From: JAAXZI01 sp045863575
GTDB taxonomy: Bacteria; Planctomycetota; Phycisphaerae; UBA1845; PWPN01
Assembly: GCA_045863575.1 (NCBI GenBank)
Contig: BTUC01000435.1
Coordinates: forward strand, 1-6,204
Direction of reading: 5' to 3'
Length of the DNA: 6,204 nt
Part shown: positions 1-5,187 of the stretch, one piece after another
How positions within the stretch are numbered: position 1 is the first letter of the stretch
Layout of the letters: every line of letters starts with the position of its first letter
The notes under the pieces: generated by a model
Seen by the model: the letters and a program-made list of their open reading frames with translations, nothing else
Told to the model about the DNA's origin: nothing
Databases searched by the model: none
Program-made: the position numbers and the translations under genes

Positions 1-1
1 C

Positions 2-1456
2 CAGCGCCGCTGGGCCGCCACCATGGAGATTCTGCTGGGGGCTCCGCCGGCCGGGGTGAGCAACGCAGAGACCATCGACTGGGTCCGGCCAGTCGCCGAG
101 GCGCCGCATGCCTTTGCCCAGCTCACCGCCGCCCGCCCGGGGACGGCCGCGCTGGCCGCCCAACTGGCGGGCATCGGGATCGATATCCACGCCGAGACCA
201 ACGCGCAGCGGGTGTATCATCCCCTGGAAGAGAAGTTCTTCATCCCCTACACGGCGTGGCTGAAGATGAAGGCGCGGGCGGCCCTGAGTTCCCGCCCCGC
301 CCAGATCCAGGATCTTGACCCGCAGCTCAATACCATTCTCGAGGCTGCCGAGCCGCAGGATCTGGAGGCCCTGCTGGCGCACCTGCGCTCGAAGGTGCTC
401 CGCGAGCAGTACAAGATGGATCCGCAGTACATGCTGGATCTGACCGGGCAACTGGGCACCGCGGAGCCGATCCCCATCGACTGGCGGACACCCTGGGCCC
501 ACGCCCTGTATTGGGGGTTCCAAGGCACCCAGCTGGGGCGCGAGGCGAAAACCGTCAAGGAATTCGACCTGATCAATACGGACCGGATCGCCCTGTTCAG
601 TCTCCAGAAGCTCGCCCAGATGGGACGGCTGGTCTTCCAGCTCAATCTGGATGAGCCGATGGATTCGTACATCGGCTACATGCCCGACATCCGCTATATC
701 GAGGCGATGCACAACAAGTACGTCGAGCTCGGCCAGAAGTACAAAGAGCCCTCGGAAGGAAACATCGAAGGGCGCACCTGCGAGATGCTCCAGTCAGGGC
801 ACGTGAATTACCTCGAGTCGTCCATCGTGAACCTGTACCTGGCCGGCCGTGAGAGCGAAGCCCAGAAATGGCTGGAATACCTGGCGAAGTACTATAAGGA
901 GCTGGACACCGGCCAGACCAAGGAGCGGTATCTGCAAGGCCTGGATCAGTTCGTCTTCAGGGAGCTCGGCGAGCTGATCGACAGCTCCAATGAAGTGTCG
1001 GCCATCCTGAACTCCCTGTTCAACTCGGCGCACATCGCCCTGGCCAGCGGCTGGAACAACCAGTTCAACTCGGCCATGGAGCTGGCCGCCAAGATCCACC
1101 GGAAGTACCAGGCCGATAAGAAGGATGATCGGCAGGGTCGCCGGTCGCTGCCCACCTTCGTCCAGATGCGCGCCGACGCGCTGCAGAATTACGTGCTCTA
1201 CGGCGATCATCCGGTGGAATACCGCTCGATGGTGTGGCAGCGCGAAGCGGATGAAGTCAAACGCTACGCCTATGACAATGTCGCCCCCCACGTGGCGGCC
1301 ATGTGCGAGAAGGTGGGCTTTGATGTCAACAGGGCATTTCCCGAGCCCCCGGGCATGGCCAAATGGCGCGCCGACCACCCGGAGCGCCGCCGCCCCGAGA
1401 ACATAGCCGCGGAAGAGATTCGCAAGCAGCAGGACAAGAAGTACGAGGGAGAATAG
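2..1456 (+). CDS. Uncharacterised protein, 5' end outside the window
   Basis: I do not recognise this protein and assign no function. The frame is open to the left edge: seven codons (reading QRRWAAT) precede the first ATG at 23. No Shine-Dalgarno-like sequence lies before that ATG, so the gene most likely starts upstream and at least 484 residues are seen here. No signal peptide, membrane segment or cofactor motif is visible in this part. It looks soluble and mostly helical, with many aromatic residues. A stretch around residues 275-300 counted from the ATG at 23 (LYLAGRESEAQKWLEYLAK) resembles one TPR-like helical hairpin, but no repeat series is evident. The tail is charged and lysine/arginine/glutamate-rich. 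fxsA starts 15 nt after the stop codon, which suggests one transcript. Codon use is uniform with the neighbours, so the gene is real even though its family is unknown. The internal ATG at 23 remains a possible alternative start. Confidence 0.8.
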   Translation, partial: QRRWAATMEILLGAPPAGVSNAETIDWVRPVAEAPHAFAQLTAARPGTAALAAQLAGIGIDIHAETNAQRVYHPLEEKFFIPYTAWLKMKARAALSSRPAQIQDLDPQLNTILEAAEPQDLEALLAHLRSKVLREQYKMDPQYMLDLTGQLGTAEPIPIDWRTPWAHALYWGFQGTQLGREAKTVKEFDLINTDRIALFSLQKLAQMGRLVFQLNLDEPMDSYIGYMPDIRYIEAMHNKYVELGQKYKEPSEGNIEGRTCEMLQSGHVNYLESSIVNLYLAGRESEAQKWLEYLAKYYKELDTGQTKERYLQGLDQFVFRELGELIDSSNEVSAILNSLFNSAHIALASGWNNQFNSAMELAAKIHRKYQADKKDDRQGRRSLPTFVQMRADALQNYVLYGDHPVEYRSMVWQREADEVKRYAYDNVAPHVAAMCEKVGFDVNRAFPEPPGMAKWRADHPERRRPENIAAEEIRKQQDKKYEGE

Positions 1457-1476
1457 CATACAATTCGCCGTATGCT
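1455..1476 (+). promoter_or_regulatory. Potential hairpin enclosing the fxsA start codon
   Basis: AGCATAC (1455-1461) and GTATGCT (1470-1476) form a perfect 7-bp inverted repeat with an 8-nt loop. The upstream arm overlaps the last two bases of the preceding stop codon (TAG, 1454-1456). The downstream arm contains the fxsA ATG (1472-1474). The only purine-rich SD-like run (GAGGGAG, 1445-1451) is about 20 nt from the ATG, farther than usual. If the stem forms in mRNA it would hide the start codon, and ribosomes ending translation of the upstream gene would open it. The repeat is visible in the sequence; translational coupling is inferred, and a 7-bp match could be chance. Confidence 0.35.
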
Positions 1477-1909
1477 TCTTCGCCTGCTTGTGTTGTTCAC
1501 CGTCGTTCCGCTGATCGAGCTGATCATTCTGATCCGTATCGGCGGGCGTATCGGCGCGGCCCCGACCATCCTTGGCGTCATCGTGATCGGACTGCTGGGC
1601 GCGTGGCTGGCCCGCCGTGAGGGCCTCCGCACGCTCAGCGCTCTCCGGGCGGAACTGGCCGCGGGGCGTCTGCCGGCTGACCGGATGATCGACGGTTTGC
1701 TGGTGCTGATTGCCGGCGTGCTGATGATCACGCCGGGACTGATCACCGACGCAGCCGGCATTCTCCTGCTAATCCCTCCTGCGAGAGCCATCGTCCGCGA
1801 ACAGCTCAAAGGGCGCTTTCGCTCCCGTTTCACCTTTACCCACATCGAACCCGCCGGGTTCGCGCGTGACGACTTCATCGACGTCGAGGCGAAAGTCCGT
1901 GAGAAATGA
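1472..1909 (+). CDS. fxsA: FxsA-family membrane protein
   Basis: This 145-residue inner-membrane protein belongs to the FxsA family. E. coli FxsA is named for suppressing F-exclusion of phage T7 when overexpressed; its normal biochemical role is not established. The sequence shows the family layout: a hydrophobic helix at residues 2-24 with an internal proline and glutamate (VPLIELIIL), a second at about 29-47, a short amphipathic stretch at 50-68, and a long hydrophobic region at 72-101. The family signature is present as TPGLITD (87-93) followed by LLLIPPAR (98-105). The tail from about 106 is basic and then charged, and probably cytoplasmic. Length is close to the E. coli protein (about 158). 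The gene lies 15 nt after the upstream gene on the same strand, so it is probably translated from a shared mRNA. It has no good SD at normal spacing, and its ATG lies within a potential hairpin. Confidence 0.9.
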   Translation: MLLRLLVLFTVVPLIELIILIRIGGRIGAAPTILGVIVIGLLGAWLARREGLRTLSALRAELAAGRLPADRMIDGLLVLIAGVLMITPGLITDAAGILLLIPPARAIVREQLKGRFRSRFTFTHIEPAGFARDDFIDVEAKVREK

Positions 1910-1928
1910 GAGAGCCGGCGATCAGCGG

Positions 1929-2402
1929 TCAGCTTTGGGGCGACGGGAAGAACAGTGTTGTTTTGACCTCCGGGTCAAAGCCGCGGCCGAACTTCACGCC
2001 GGCCACTTCGTGCATGATGACGTCGGCCGTGGTGGTCACCGGGGCGCTGCCGGCCTCCAGGTGGCCGCCGTGCACGTGGCCATTGGCATCCACGAAGGTG
2101 ATGTGCAGGTGCGGCTCGATCGAACCGTCCTCCTTCTCGCAGATCATGCCCTGAGCACCGATGATGGCGATCGGGCCGGTCAGGTGAATGATCTTGGCCA
2201 CCACGCCCACCGGGCTGTCTTTCGAGGGCGTTGCCACTTCGATGGTGGCCTGGTTGACTCCCCCGATGATGACCGGGATGTAGGCGGCTTTGATCCCGTG
2301 AGCGTCGGCCATTTCCTTGAGCCCGTTCATCAGGTCGGTTCCCGGTTTGAGCCGAAAGACCAGGCATCGGCCGGCATGCCCCATTGCTGCGTAGTGCGCC
2401 AT
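1929..2402 (-). CDS. PPC (DUF296) domain protein
   Basis: A 157-residue protein made almost entirely of one PPC domain ('plants and prokaryotes conserved', DUF296). In land plants this domain is part of AT-hook DNA-binding proteins. Bacterial stand-alone members form trimers, often bind a metal through histidines, and mostly lack an assigned function; database names call them 'DNA-binding' by analogy. The pattern is clear: RLKPGTDL (17-24), HGI (35-37) followed by a glycine-rich turn (IIGGVNQ, 45-51), LTGPIA (74-79), then PHLHITF (97-103) and VHGGHLEAG (110-118). H98, H100 and H114 are the likely metal ligands. There is no AT-hook, signal peptide or membrane segment, so it should be cytoplasmic. 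The start at 2402 is chosen because GAGGA lies 6 nt before it; the frame stays open farther upstream but that part looks non-coding. It is divergent from the dehydrogenase gene and convergent with fxsA, 19 nt apart. Confidence 0.88.
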   Translation of the reverse strand: MAHYAAMGHAGRCLVFRLKPGTDLMNGLKEMADAHGIKAAYIPVIIGGVNQATIEVATPSKDSPVGVVAKIIHLTGPIAIIGAQGMICEKEDGSIEPHLHITFVDANGHVHGGHLEAGSAPVTTTADVIMHEVAGVKFGRGFDPEVKTTLFFPSPQS

Positions 2403-2408
2403 GACGTT

Positions 2409-2413
2409 TCCTC
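2409..2413 (-). promoter_or_regulatory. Ribosome binding site of the PPC gene
   Basis: Read on the minus strand this is GAGGA, 6 nt from the ATG whose first base is 2402. It decides the start of the PPC-domain gene against longer readings of the same open frame, which would extend to about 2627 and overlap the dehydrogenase gene. Confidence 0.7.
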
Positions 2414-2510
2414 GACGAATCACGTTGTCACCTCGAGCCGGGAGCCGCGGCCAGACGATCCCTGCCAGGACGGCACGGCCGCGGAAACAAGGACTCCCTC
2501 GAGGGGCTTT

Positions 2511-2539
2511 ATTATCCACTCGATTTCGGATACTTTCGA
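2511..2539 (-). promoter_or_regulatory. Possible promoter for the PPC gene
   Basis: On the minus strand TCGAAA (2534-2539) and GATAAT (2511-2516) match the -35 and -10 consensus hexamers at 4 of 6 and 5 of 6 positions, with 17-nt spacing. Transcription would start near 2504 and give a leader of about 100 nt. A 10-bp perfect palindrome, CCCTCGAGGG (2496-2505), covers that predicted start. On the plus strand TATTAT (2510-2515) overlaps the same site and could serve the dehydrogenase, but it has no recognisable -35. This rests on motif matching only. Confidence 0.25.
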
Positions 2540-2544
2540 GCCCC

Positions 2545-3675
2545 ATGAGCACTTTGACGATTCCATCCAAGAGCCGAGCGTTTGTAGTTGACGGTACCGG
2601 GCGCGGTCGCGTGGAGGAGATCCCCATCCCCGCAATCGGCCCGAACGACGCCCTGGTCCGTATGGAGGGCGTCTACGGCTGCGCGGGCGGGGACACCATC
2701 GTCTACAGCGGCCAACACCCGCACTCGAAAGGCAAATACCCGCTGATCCTCGGCCATGAAGGGATCGGCGTCATCGCGACGATCGGCCCGGAGGCGGCGG
2801 CGCGACGCGGGCTGAAGACCGGCGACCGGGTGGCCGTCGAGGTCATGGTGCCCTGCGACACGTCACGGGACGACGCCTGCGGCCCCTGCCGCACGGGTGA
2901 TTATCAGCTCTGTGAGCGCAACATGCAGCACGGCGTCTCCATGCCCCTTTCGCTGGAGCACGGGCTGTGGGGCATGTACACCGACTTTCTCATGGTCCAT
3001 CCCCGGGCCATCACGCACCGCATGCCCGCCAACGTCACACTGGAAAACGCGGTGGCCACCGCCTTCCTGGCCAATGCGGTCCGCTGGACCGAAGTGAAGG
3101 GTAAGGTCCAGAAAGGCGAGTTCGTGGCCGTCTTCGGGCCGGGGCCCCAGGGCGTGGGCAGTGCCGCGGTCGCGACCTGCCGCGGGGCCACGCCTATCCT
3201 CATCGGGCTGAGCAGCGACGCGGCCCGCTTTGAGATTGCCGCGGGAATCGGCGTCGTCCGCCCCGAGCATATCATTCGCGCAGACAAGGAAGACACGCTG
3301 GAGCGTATCAAGCAGATCACCAATGGCCATGGATGCGACCTGGCCATCGAGTGCTCGGGAGCCGATCCGGCCGTGGGCCCCTGGCTCAAGGTGCTGCGTA
3401 AGCACGGGCGCGGCGTACTCTGCGGCTATCACGGCGCCCGCGATGTGAGCACGCCCATCGATCAGATTTCGACCAAGGAACTCAACATCCTCGGGGCCTG
3501 GGGGCAGGCCGGCGGCTTCCCACTGGCGATCGAGATGCTTGAAAAGGAAATCTTTGATTTCACGCCGATGATCACCAACCGCTTCCGGATGGACCAGTTG
3601 AATGAAGTCGTGCCTCAGCTCAAGCATCCGGACGTGATCACCATGAAGGCTTTCATCCAACCCCTGCCGCTGTAG
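2545..3675 (+). CDS. Zinc-dependent alcohol dehydrogenase-like protein (MDR family)
   Basis: A 376-residue medium-chain dehydrogenase/reductase, predicted to oxidise an alcohol or polyol, or reduce a carbonyl, with NAD(P) in the cytoplasm; the substrate cannot be read from the sequence. The N-terminal catalytic fold carries GHEGIG (70-75), where H71 and E72 are the usual zinc-site residues. The structural-zinc lobe has four cysteines at C104, C112, C115 and C123. The Rossmann part has GPGPQG (198-203). The second beta strand ends in IGLSSD with Gly at 221 where NAD-preferring members usually have Asp or Glu, so NADP is plausible. Two oddities: the expected zinc-ligand motif (C-G-x-D) reads GCAGGD (45-50), with the cysteine one residue farther from the Asp, and the first two structural cysteines are seven residues apart rather than two. 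The start at 2545 matches where family similarity begins. An open upstream extension to 2401 gives Arg/Pro-rich, non-family sequence and overlaps the divergent gene's start. The SD is weak. Confidence 0.87.
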   Translation: MSTLTIPSKSRAFVVDGTGRGRVEEIPIPAIGPNDALVRMEGVYGCAGGDTIVYSGQHPHSKGKYPLILGHEGIGVIATIGPEAAARRGLKTGDRVAVEVMVPCDTSRDDACGPCRTGDYQLCERNMQHGVSMPLSLEHGLWGMYTDFLMVHPRAITHRMPANVTLENAVATAFLANAVRWTEVKGKVQKGEFVAVFGPGPQGVGSAAVATCRGATPILIGLSSDAARFEIAAGIGVVRPEHIIRADKEDTLERIKQITNGHGCDLAIECSGADPAVGPWLKVLRKHGRGVLCGYHGARDVSTPIDQISTKELNILGAWGQAGGFPLAIEMLEKEIFDFTPMITNRFRMDQLNEVVPQLKHPDVITMKAFIQPLPL

Positions 3676-3719
3676 GAGCAGAACGGATCGGAAGCTGGTA
3701 CCTCCTGCCGATCTCGTTG

Positions 3720-3788
3720 GTAGCGGCCGGCGTCTCTGCCGGCCGTTTTCGCATTGGCTGAACCGTCGGCAGAGACGCCGGCCGTTAC
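3720..3788. repeat. Long GC-rich inverted repeat
   Basis: Positions 3720-3741 and 3767-3788 are reverse complements at 21 of 22 positions (the mismatch is the fourth base, G versus A), separated by 25 nt. Each arm contains the unit GGCCGGCGTCTCTGCCG, which is itself partly palindromic, so either two small hairpins or one large cruciform-like stem can form. The repeat fills the space between two converging genes, the dehydrogenase ending at 3675 and the lipoprotein gene ending at 3817. This makes it either a two-way terminator or a copy of a dispersed REP-like element; copy number cannot be judged from one window. Confidence 0.8.
3724..3749 (+). terminator. Terminator-like hairpin after the dehydrogenase gene
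   Basis: CGGCCGGC (3724-3731) pairs perfectly with GCCGGCCG (3738-3745) around a 6-nt loop and is followed directly by TTTT (3746-3749). This is the form of a Rho-independent terminator with a short T tract, 48 nt after the dehydrogenase stop codon. The minus-strand counterpart in the right arm (3766-3783) has an imperfect stem and no T run, so it is a weaker stop for the converging lipoprotein gene. Confidence 0.55.
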
Positions 3789-3816
3789 ACGCGCACGACG
3801 CGCAGGCCGCAGGGTC

Positions 3817-4395
3817 TCAGTCTTTGTCCGGCACGACGCTCCACTCTCCAGTGGGCCGACGCTCCATGGTCACGAACTTACGGTCGCGGCTGACGATTTC
3901 GCGCGGCTGATTGTCAATCCGCAGAACGACGCGCTTGCCCTCCGCCAGCGGGAGGTAACCCAGCTCGATCCGGATACGCCTGACGTTCTCGGTATCGATG
4001 TTGATGCGGTTCTGTTCAGGGAAAATACCCATGGCGGCAGCGGATGCATCCTCGTTCGACAGTTCCATAATCTTCAACCAGCCTGGCTGTTTATCCTTTG
4101 GCGAGCGGATGTGCAGCTCGACCCGGTAAGGGGGGGTCGTTTCGGCTGTTGACGGGGGCAGTGACGGCTGGGTCGGCATGGTGGCGGCGGGTGCTGTGGC
4201 CGGGGCCGTAGCGACTGGTGGCACGGTGCCGGTCGTCGGCGCCGGGGAGGGCGCAGGCTCCTCAACCGACCGAGCCTCGTCGGCCGGGCGCGTGGGGACG
4301 GCCGGCGGCTGAGCCTGGCGGTTGCACCCGGCCAAGGCGCCCACTGCGATCCAGGTGATCAGTGACAAGGTGATGTGAGAACTTGCTCGCGCCAT
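3817..4395 (-). CDS. Putative lipoprotein with Pro/Ala/Thr-rich linker
   Basis: A 192-residue exported lipoprotein of unknown function. The N-terminus has a short Arg-containing n-region, a hydrophobic stretch at about 8-22, and the lipobox LAGC (21-24), so C24 should be lipidated after cleavage. The residue after it is Asn, not Asp, which by the E. coli sorting rule favours the outer membrane if that rule applies here. Residues about 28-88 are a low-complexity linker rich in Pro, Ala and Thr. The remaining roughly 100 residues look like a small beta-rich domain with alternating charged and hydrophobic residues, including RIRIELGYLPLAEGKRVVLR. I recognise no family in it. The start at 4395 is supported by GGAGG 6 nt upstream and by the signal peptide that follows immediately. 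The frame stays open far upstream, antisense to hslV and hslU, but that part is not coding. The gene is divergent from hslV across 165 nt. Confidence 0.85.
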   Translation of the reverse strand: MARASSHITLSLITWIAVGALAGCNRQAQPPAVPTRPADEARSVEEPAPSPAPTTGTVPPVATAPATAPAATMPTQPSLPPSTAETTPPYRVELHIRSPKDKQPGWLKIMELSNEDASAAAMGIFPEQNRINIDTENVRRIRIELGYLPLAEGKRVVLRIDNQPREIVSRDRKFVTMERRPTGEWSVVPDKD

Positions 4396-4401
4396 GTTTG
4401 T

Positions 4402-4406
4402 CCTCC
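4402..4406 (-). promoter_or_regulatory. Ribosome binding site of the lipoprotein gene
   Basis: On the minus strand this reads GGAGG, a full consensus Shine-Dalgarno core, 6 nt before the ATG whose first base is 4395. It fixes the start codon of the lipoprotein gene within an otherwise very long open frame. Confidence 0.8.
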
Positions 4407-4452
4407 CGCTCGTGGTTCGCGCCCTGTGGTCATCCCGACTGAGGATACGCTC

Positions 4453-4467
4453 TCCTATACTGTAATA
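4453..4467. promoter_or_regulatory. AT-rich patch, possible divergent -10 region
   Basis: This is the only AT-rich patch in the 165-nt region between the lipoprotein gene and hslV. On the plus strand TATACT (4456-4461) matches the -10 consensus at 5 of 6 positions. On the minus strand TATTAC (4462-4467) and TATAGG (4454-4459) are weaker matches. No convincing -35 hexamer stands at 16-18 nt from any of them. It may serve hslV, the lipoprotein gene, or both. The hslV leader would be about 90 nt. Confidence 0.25.
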
Positions 4468-4544
4468 CCACCGCGGCCGATGCGGTTGCGGTGAATCGGG
4501 CGATCTGCTACGGTCGCCAGCGGTCCAGAGGGTAGTTTTGAAGA

Positions 4545-4555
4545 GGGAGGCGAGG
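4545..4555 (+). promoter_or_regulatory. Ribosome binding region of hslV
   Basis: Two purine-rich candidates precede the ATG at 4561: GGGAGG (4545-4550, 10 nt away) and GAGG (4552-4555, 5 nt away). The second lies inside a perfect 10-bp palindrome, CGAGGCCTCG (4551-4560), which abuts the start codon. Either could act as the Shine-Dalgarno, and together they support the ATG at 4561 over the in-frame GTG at 4573. Confidence 0.55.
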
Positions 4556-4560
4556 CCTCG

Positions 4561-5109
4561 ATGAGCGAACGTGTGAACCGCATCCGCAGCACGACCATCC
4601 TGGCAGTCCGGCGTGACGGGAAGACGGCCATCGGCGGGGACGGGCAGGTGACGCTCGGCCAGACGGCCGTCAAGCACGACGCCAGCAAGATCCGCCGACT
4701 GCTGGATGGCAAAGTGCTGGTGGGTTTCGCGGGGTCGGCCGCCGACGCCTTTGCGCTCATGGAACGGTTCGAGGGCAAGCTGGAGCAGTTCAAGGGCAAC
4801 ATCCGGCGTGCGGCCATCGAGCTGGCCAAGGAGTGGCGCAGCGACCGCGTGCTGCGGCGTCTGGAGTCGCTGCTGGTGGCCGTCGACGCCGAGACATCGC
4901 TCATGATCAGCGGCGCCGGCGACGTCATCGAGCCGAAGGACGGCGTGGTCGGCATCGGCTCCGGCGGCATGTACGCGGTAGCCGCCGCCCGCGCCCTGCT
5001 CAAACATTCGGCCCTGCCTGCGGCAGAAGTCGTGCGCGAGTCCCTGGCCATCACCGCCGACATCTGCGTCTACACCAACAGCAACGTGACCATCGAAACG
5101 GTAGGTTAA
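4561..5109 (+). CDS. hslV: HslV (ClpQ), peptidase subunit of the HslUV protease
   Basis: This is the 182-residue proteolytic subunit of the ATP-dependent HslUV (ClpYQ) protease. It forms a double hexameric ring that degrades proteins unfolded and fed in by HslU in the cytoplasm. It is an N-terminal nucleophile hydrolase related to proteasome beta subunits. The nucleophile is T11 in STTILAV (10-16), which becomes residue 1 after processing. D27 (GGDGQVT) and K43 match mature D17 and K33 of the E. coli enzyme, and S134 in GIGSGG matches mature position 124. The rest follows the family closely: GFAGSAADAF (55-64), AIELAKEWRSDR (85-96), and the C-terminal ICVYTN. Ten residues precede the catalytic Thr, whereas E. 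coli HslV has only the initiator Met, so this enzyme must remove a short leader. hslU follows after 78 nt, the usual gene order. I see no HrcA- or CIRCE-type heat-shock operator upstream. Confidence 0.97.
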   Translation: MSERVNRIRSTTILAVRRDGKTAIGGDGQVTLGQTAVKHDASKIRRLLDGKVLVGFAGSAADAFALMERFEGKLEQFKGNIRRAAIELAKEWRSDRVLRRLESLLVAVDAETSLMISGAGDVIEPKDGVVGIGSGGMYAVAAARALLKHSALPAAEVVRESLAITADICVYTNSNVTIETVG

Positions 5110-5172
5110 CACGGAGCCCGCTGAGCACGCTCTAACGAAAGCCTCCGTGCTCTCTGCGTGCTCAGCGAGCTC
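5110..5172. repeat. Two interleaved inverted repeats between hslV and hslU
   Basis: CGCTGAGCACGC (5119-5130) and GCGTGCTCAGCG (5156-5167) are perfect 12-bp reverse complements. With one mismatch the pairing extends to 5114-5130 and 5156-5172. A second pair, CACGGAG (5110-5116) and CTCCGTG (5143-5149), is a perfect 7-bp match that interleaves with the first in the order A-B-A'-B'. In RNA the two stems could be alternatives or, in the core regions, form a pseudoknot-like fold. No T run follows, so it is not a standard terminator. The element nearly fills the 78-nt spacer and ends 15 nt before the hslU ATG. It may be a dispersed intergenic repeat or a control point for hslU expression. Confidence 0.75.
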
Positions 5173-5187
5173 TGCGGTAAAGAAGAT

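Noticed and set aside
14..26. GCCGCCACCATGG, identical to the vertebrate Kozak consensus around the ATG at 23
   Set aside because: The surrounding genes are clearly bacterial. In GC-rich coding sequence this is a chance match, and the open frame upstream suggests the ATG is internal.
794..1459. A 221-codon minus-strand open frame within the first gene
   Set aside because: Its hydrophobic look comes from the complement of a charged coding sequence, and the plus-strand frame fits the gene order and codon use better.
2401..2544. N-terminal extension of the dehydrogenase starting at the ATG at 2401
   Set aside because: The added 48 residues are Arg/Pro-rich and unlike the family, and the region holds the start and RBS of the divergent PPC gene. 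Similarity to the family begins just after 2545.
1866..2591. A 241-codon plus-strand open frame overlapping the end of fxsA and the PPC gene
   Set aside because: It is the complement of the PPC coding sequence, rich in His, Asp and Arg without any domain, and has no RBS.
2403..2627. Longer N-terminus for the PPC protein on the minus strand
   Set aside because: The extra sequence is not PPC-like and would overlap the dehydrogenase gene. The ATG at 2402 has a well-placed GAGGA.
4469..4492. A short inverted repeat, CACCGC with GCGGTG, in the hslV leader
   Set aside because: Six base pairs in GC-rich DNA with a 12-nt loop is expected by chance, and nothing else supports a regulatory role.
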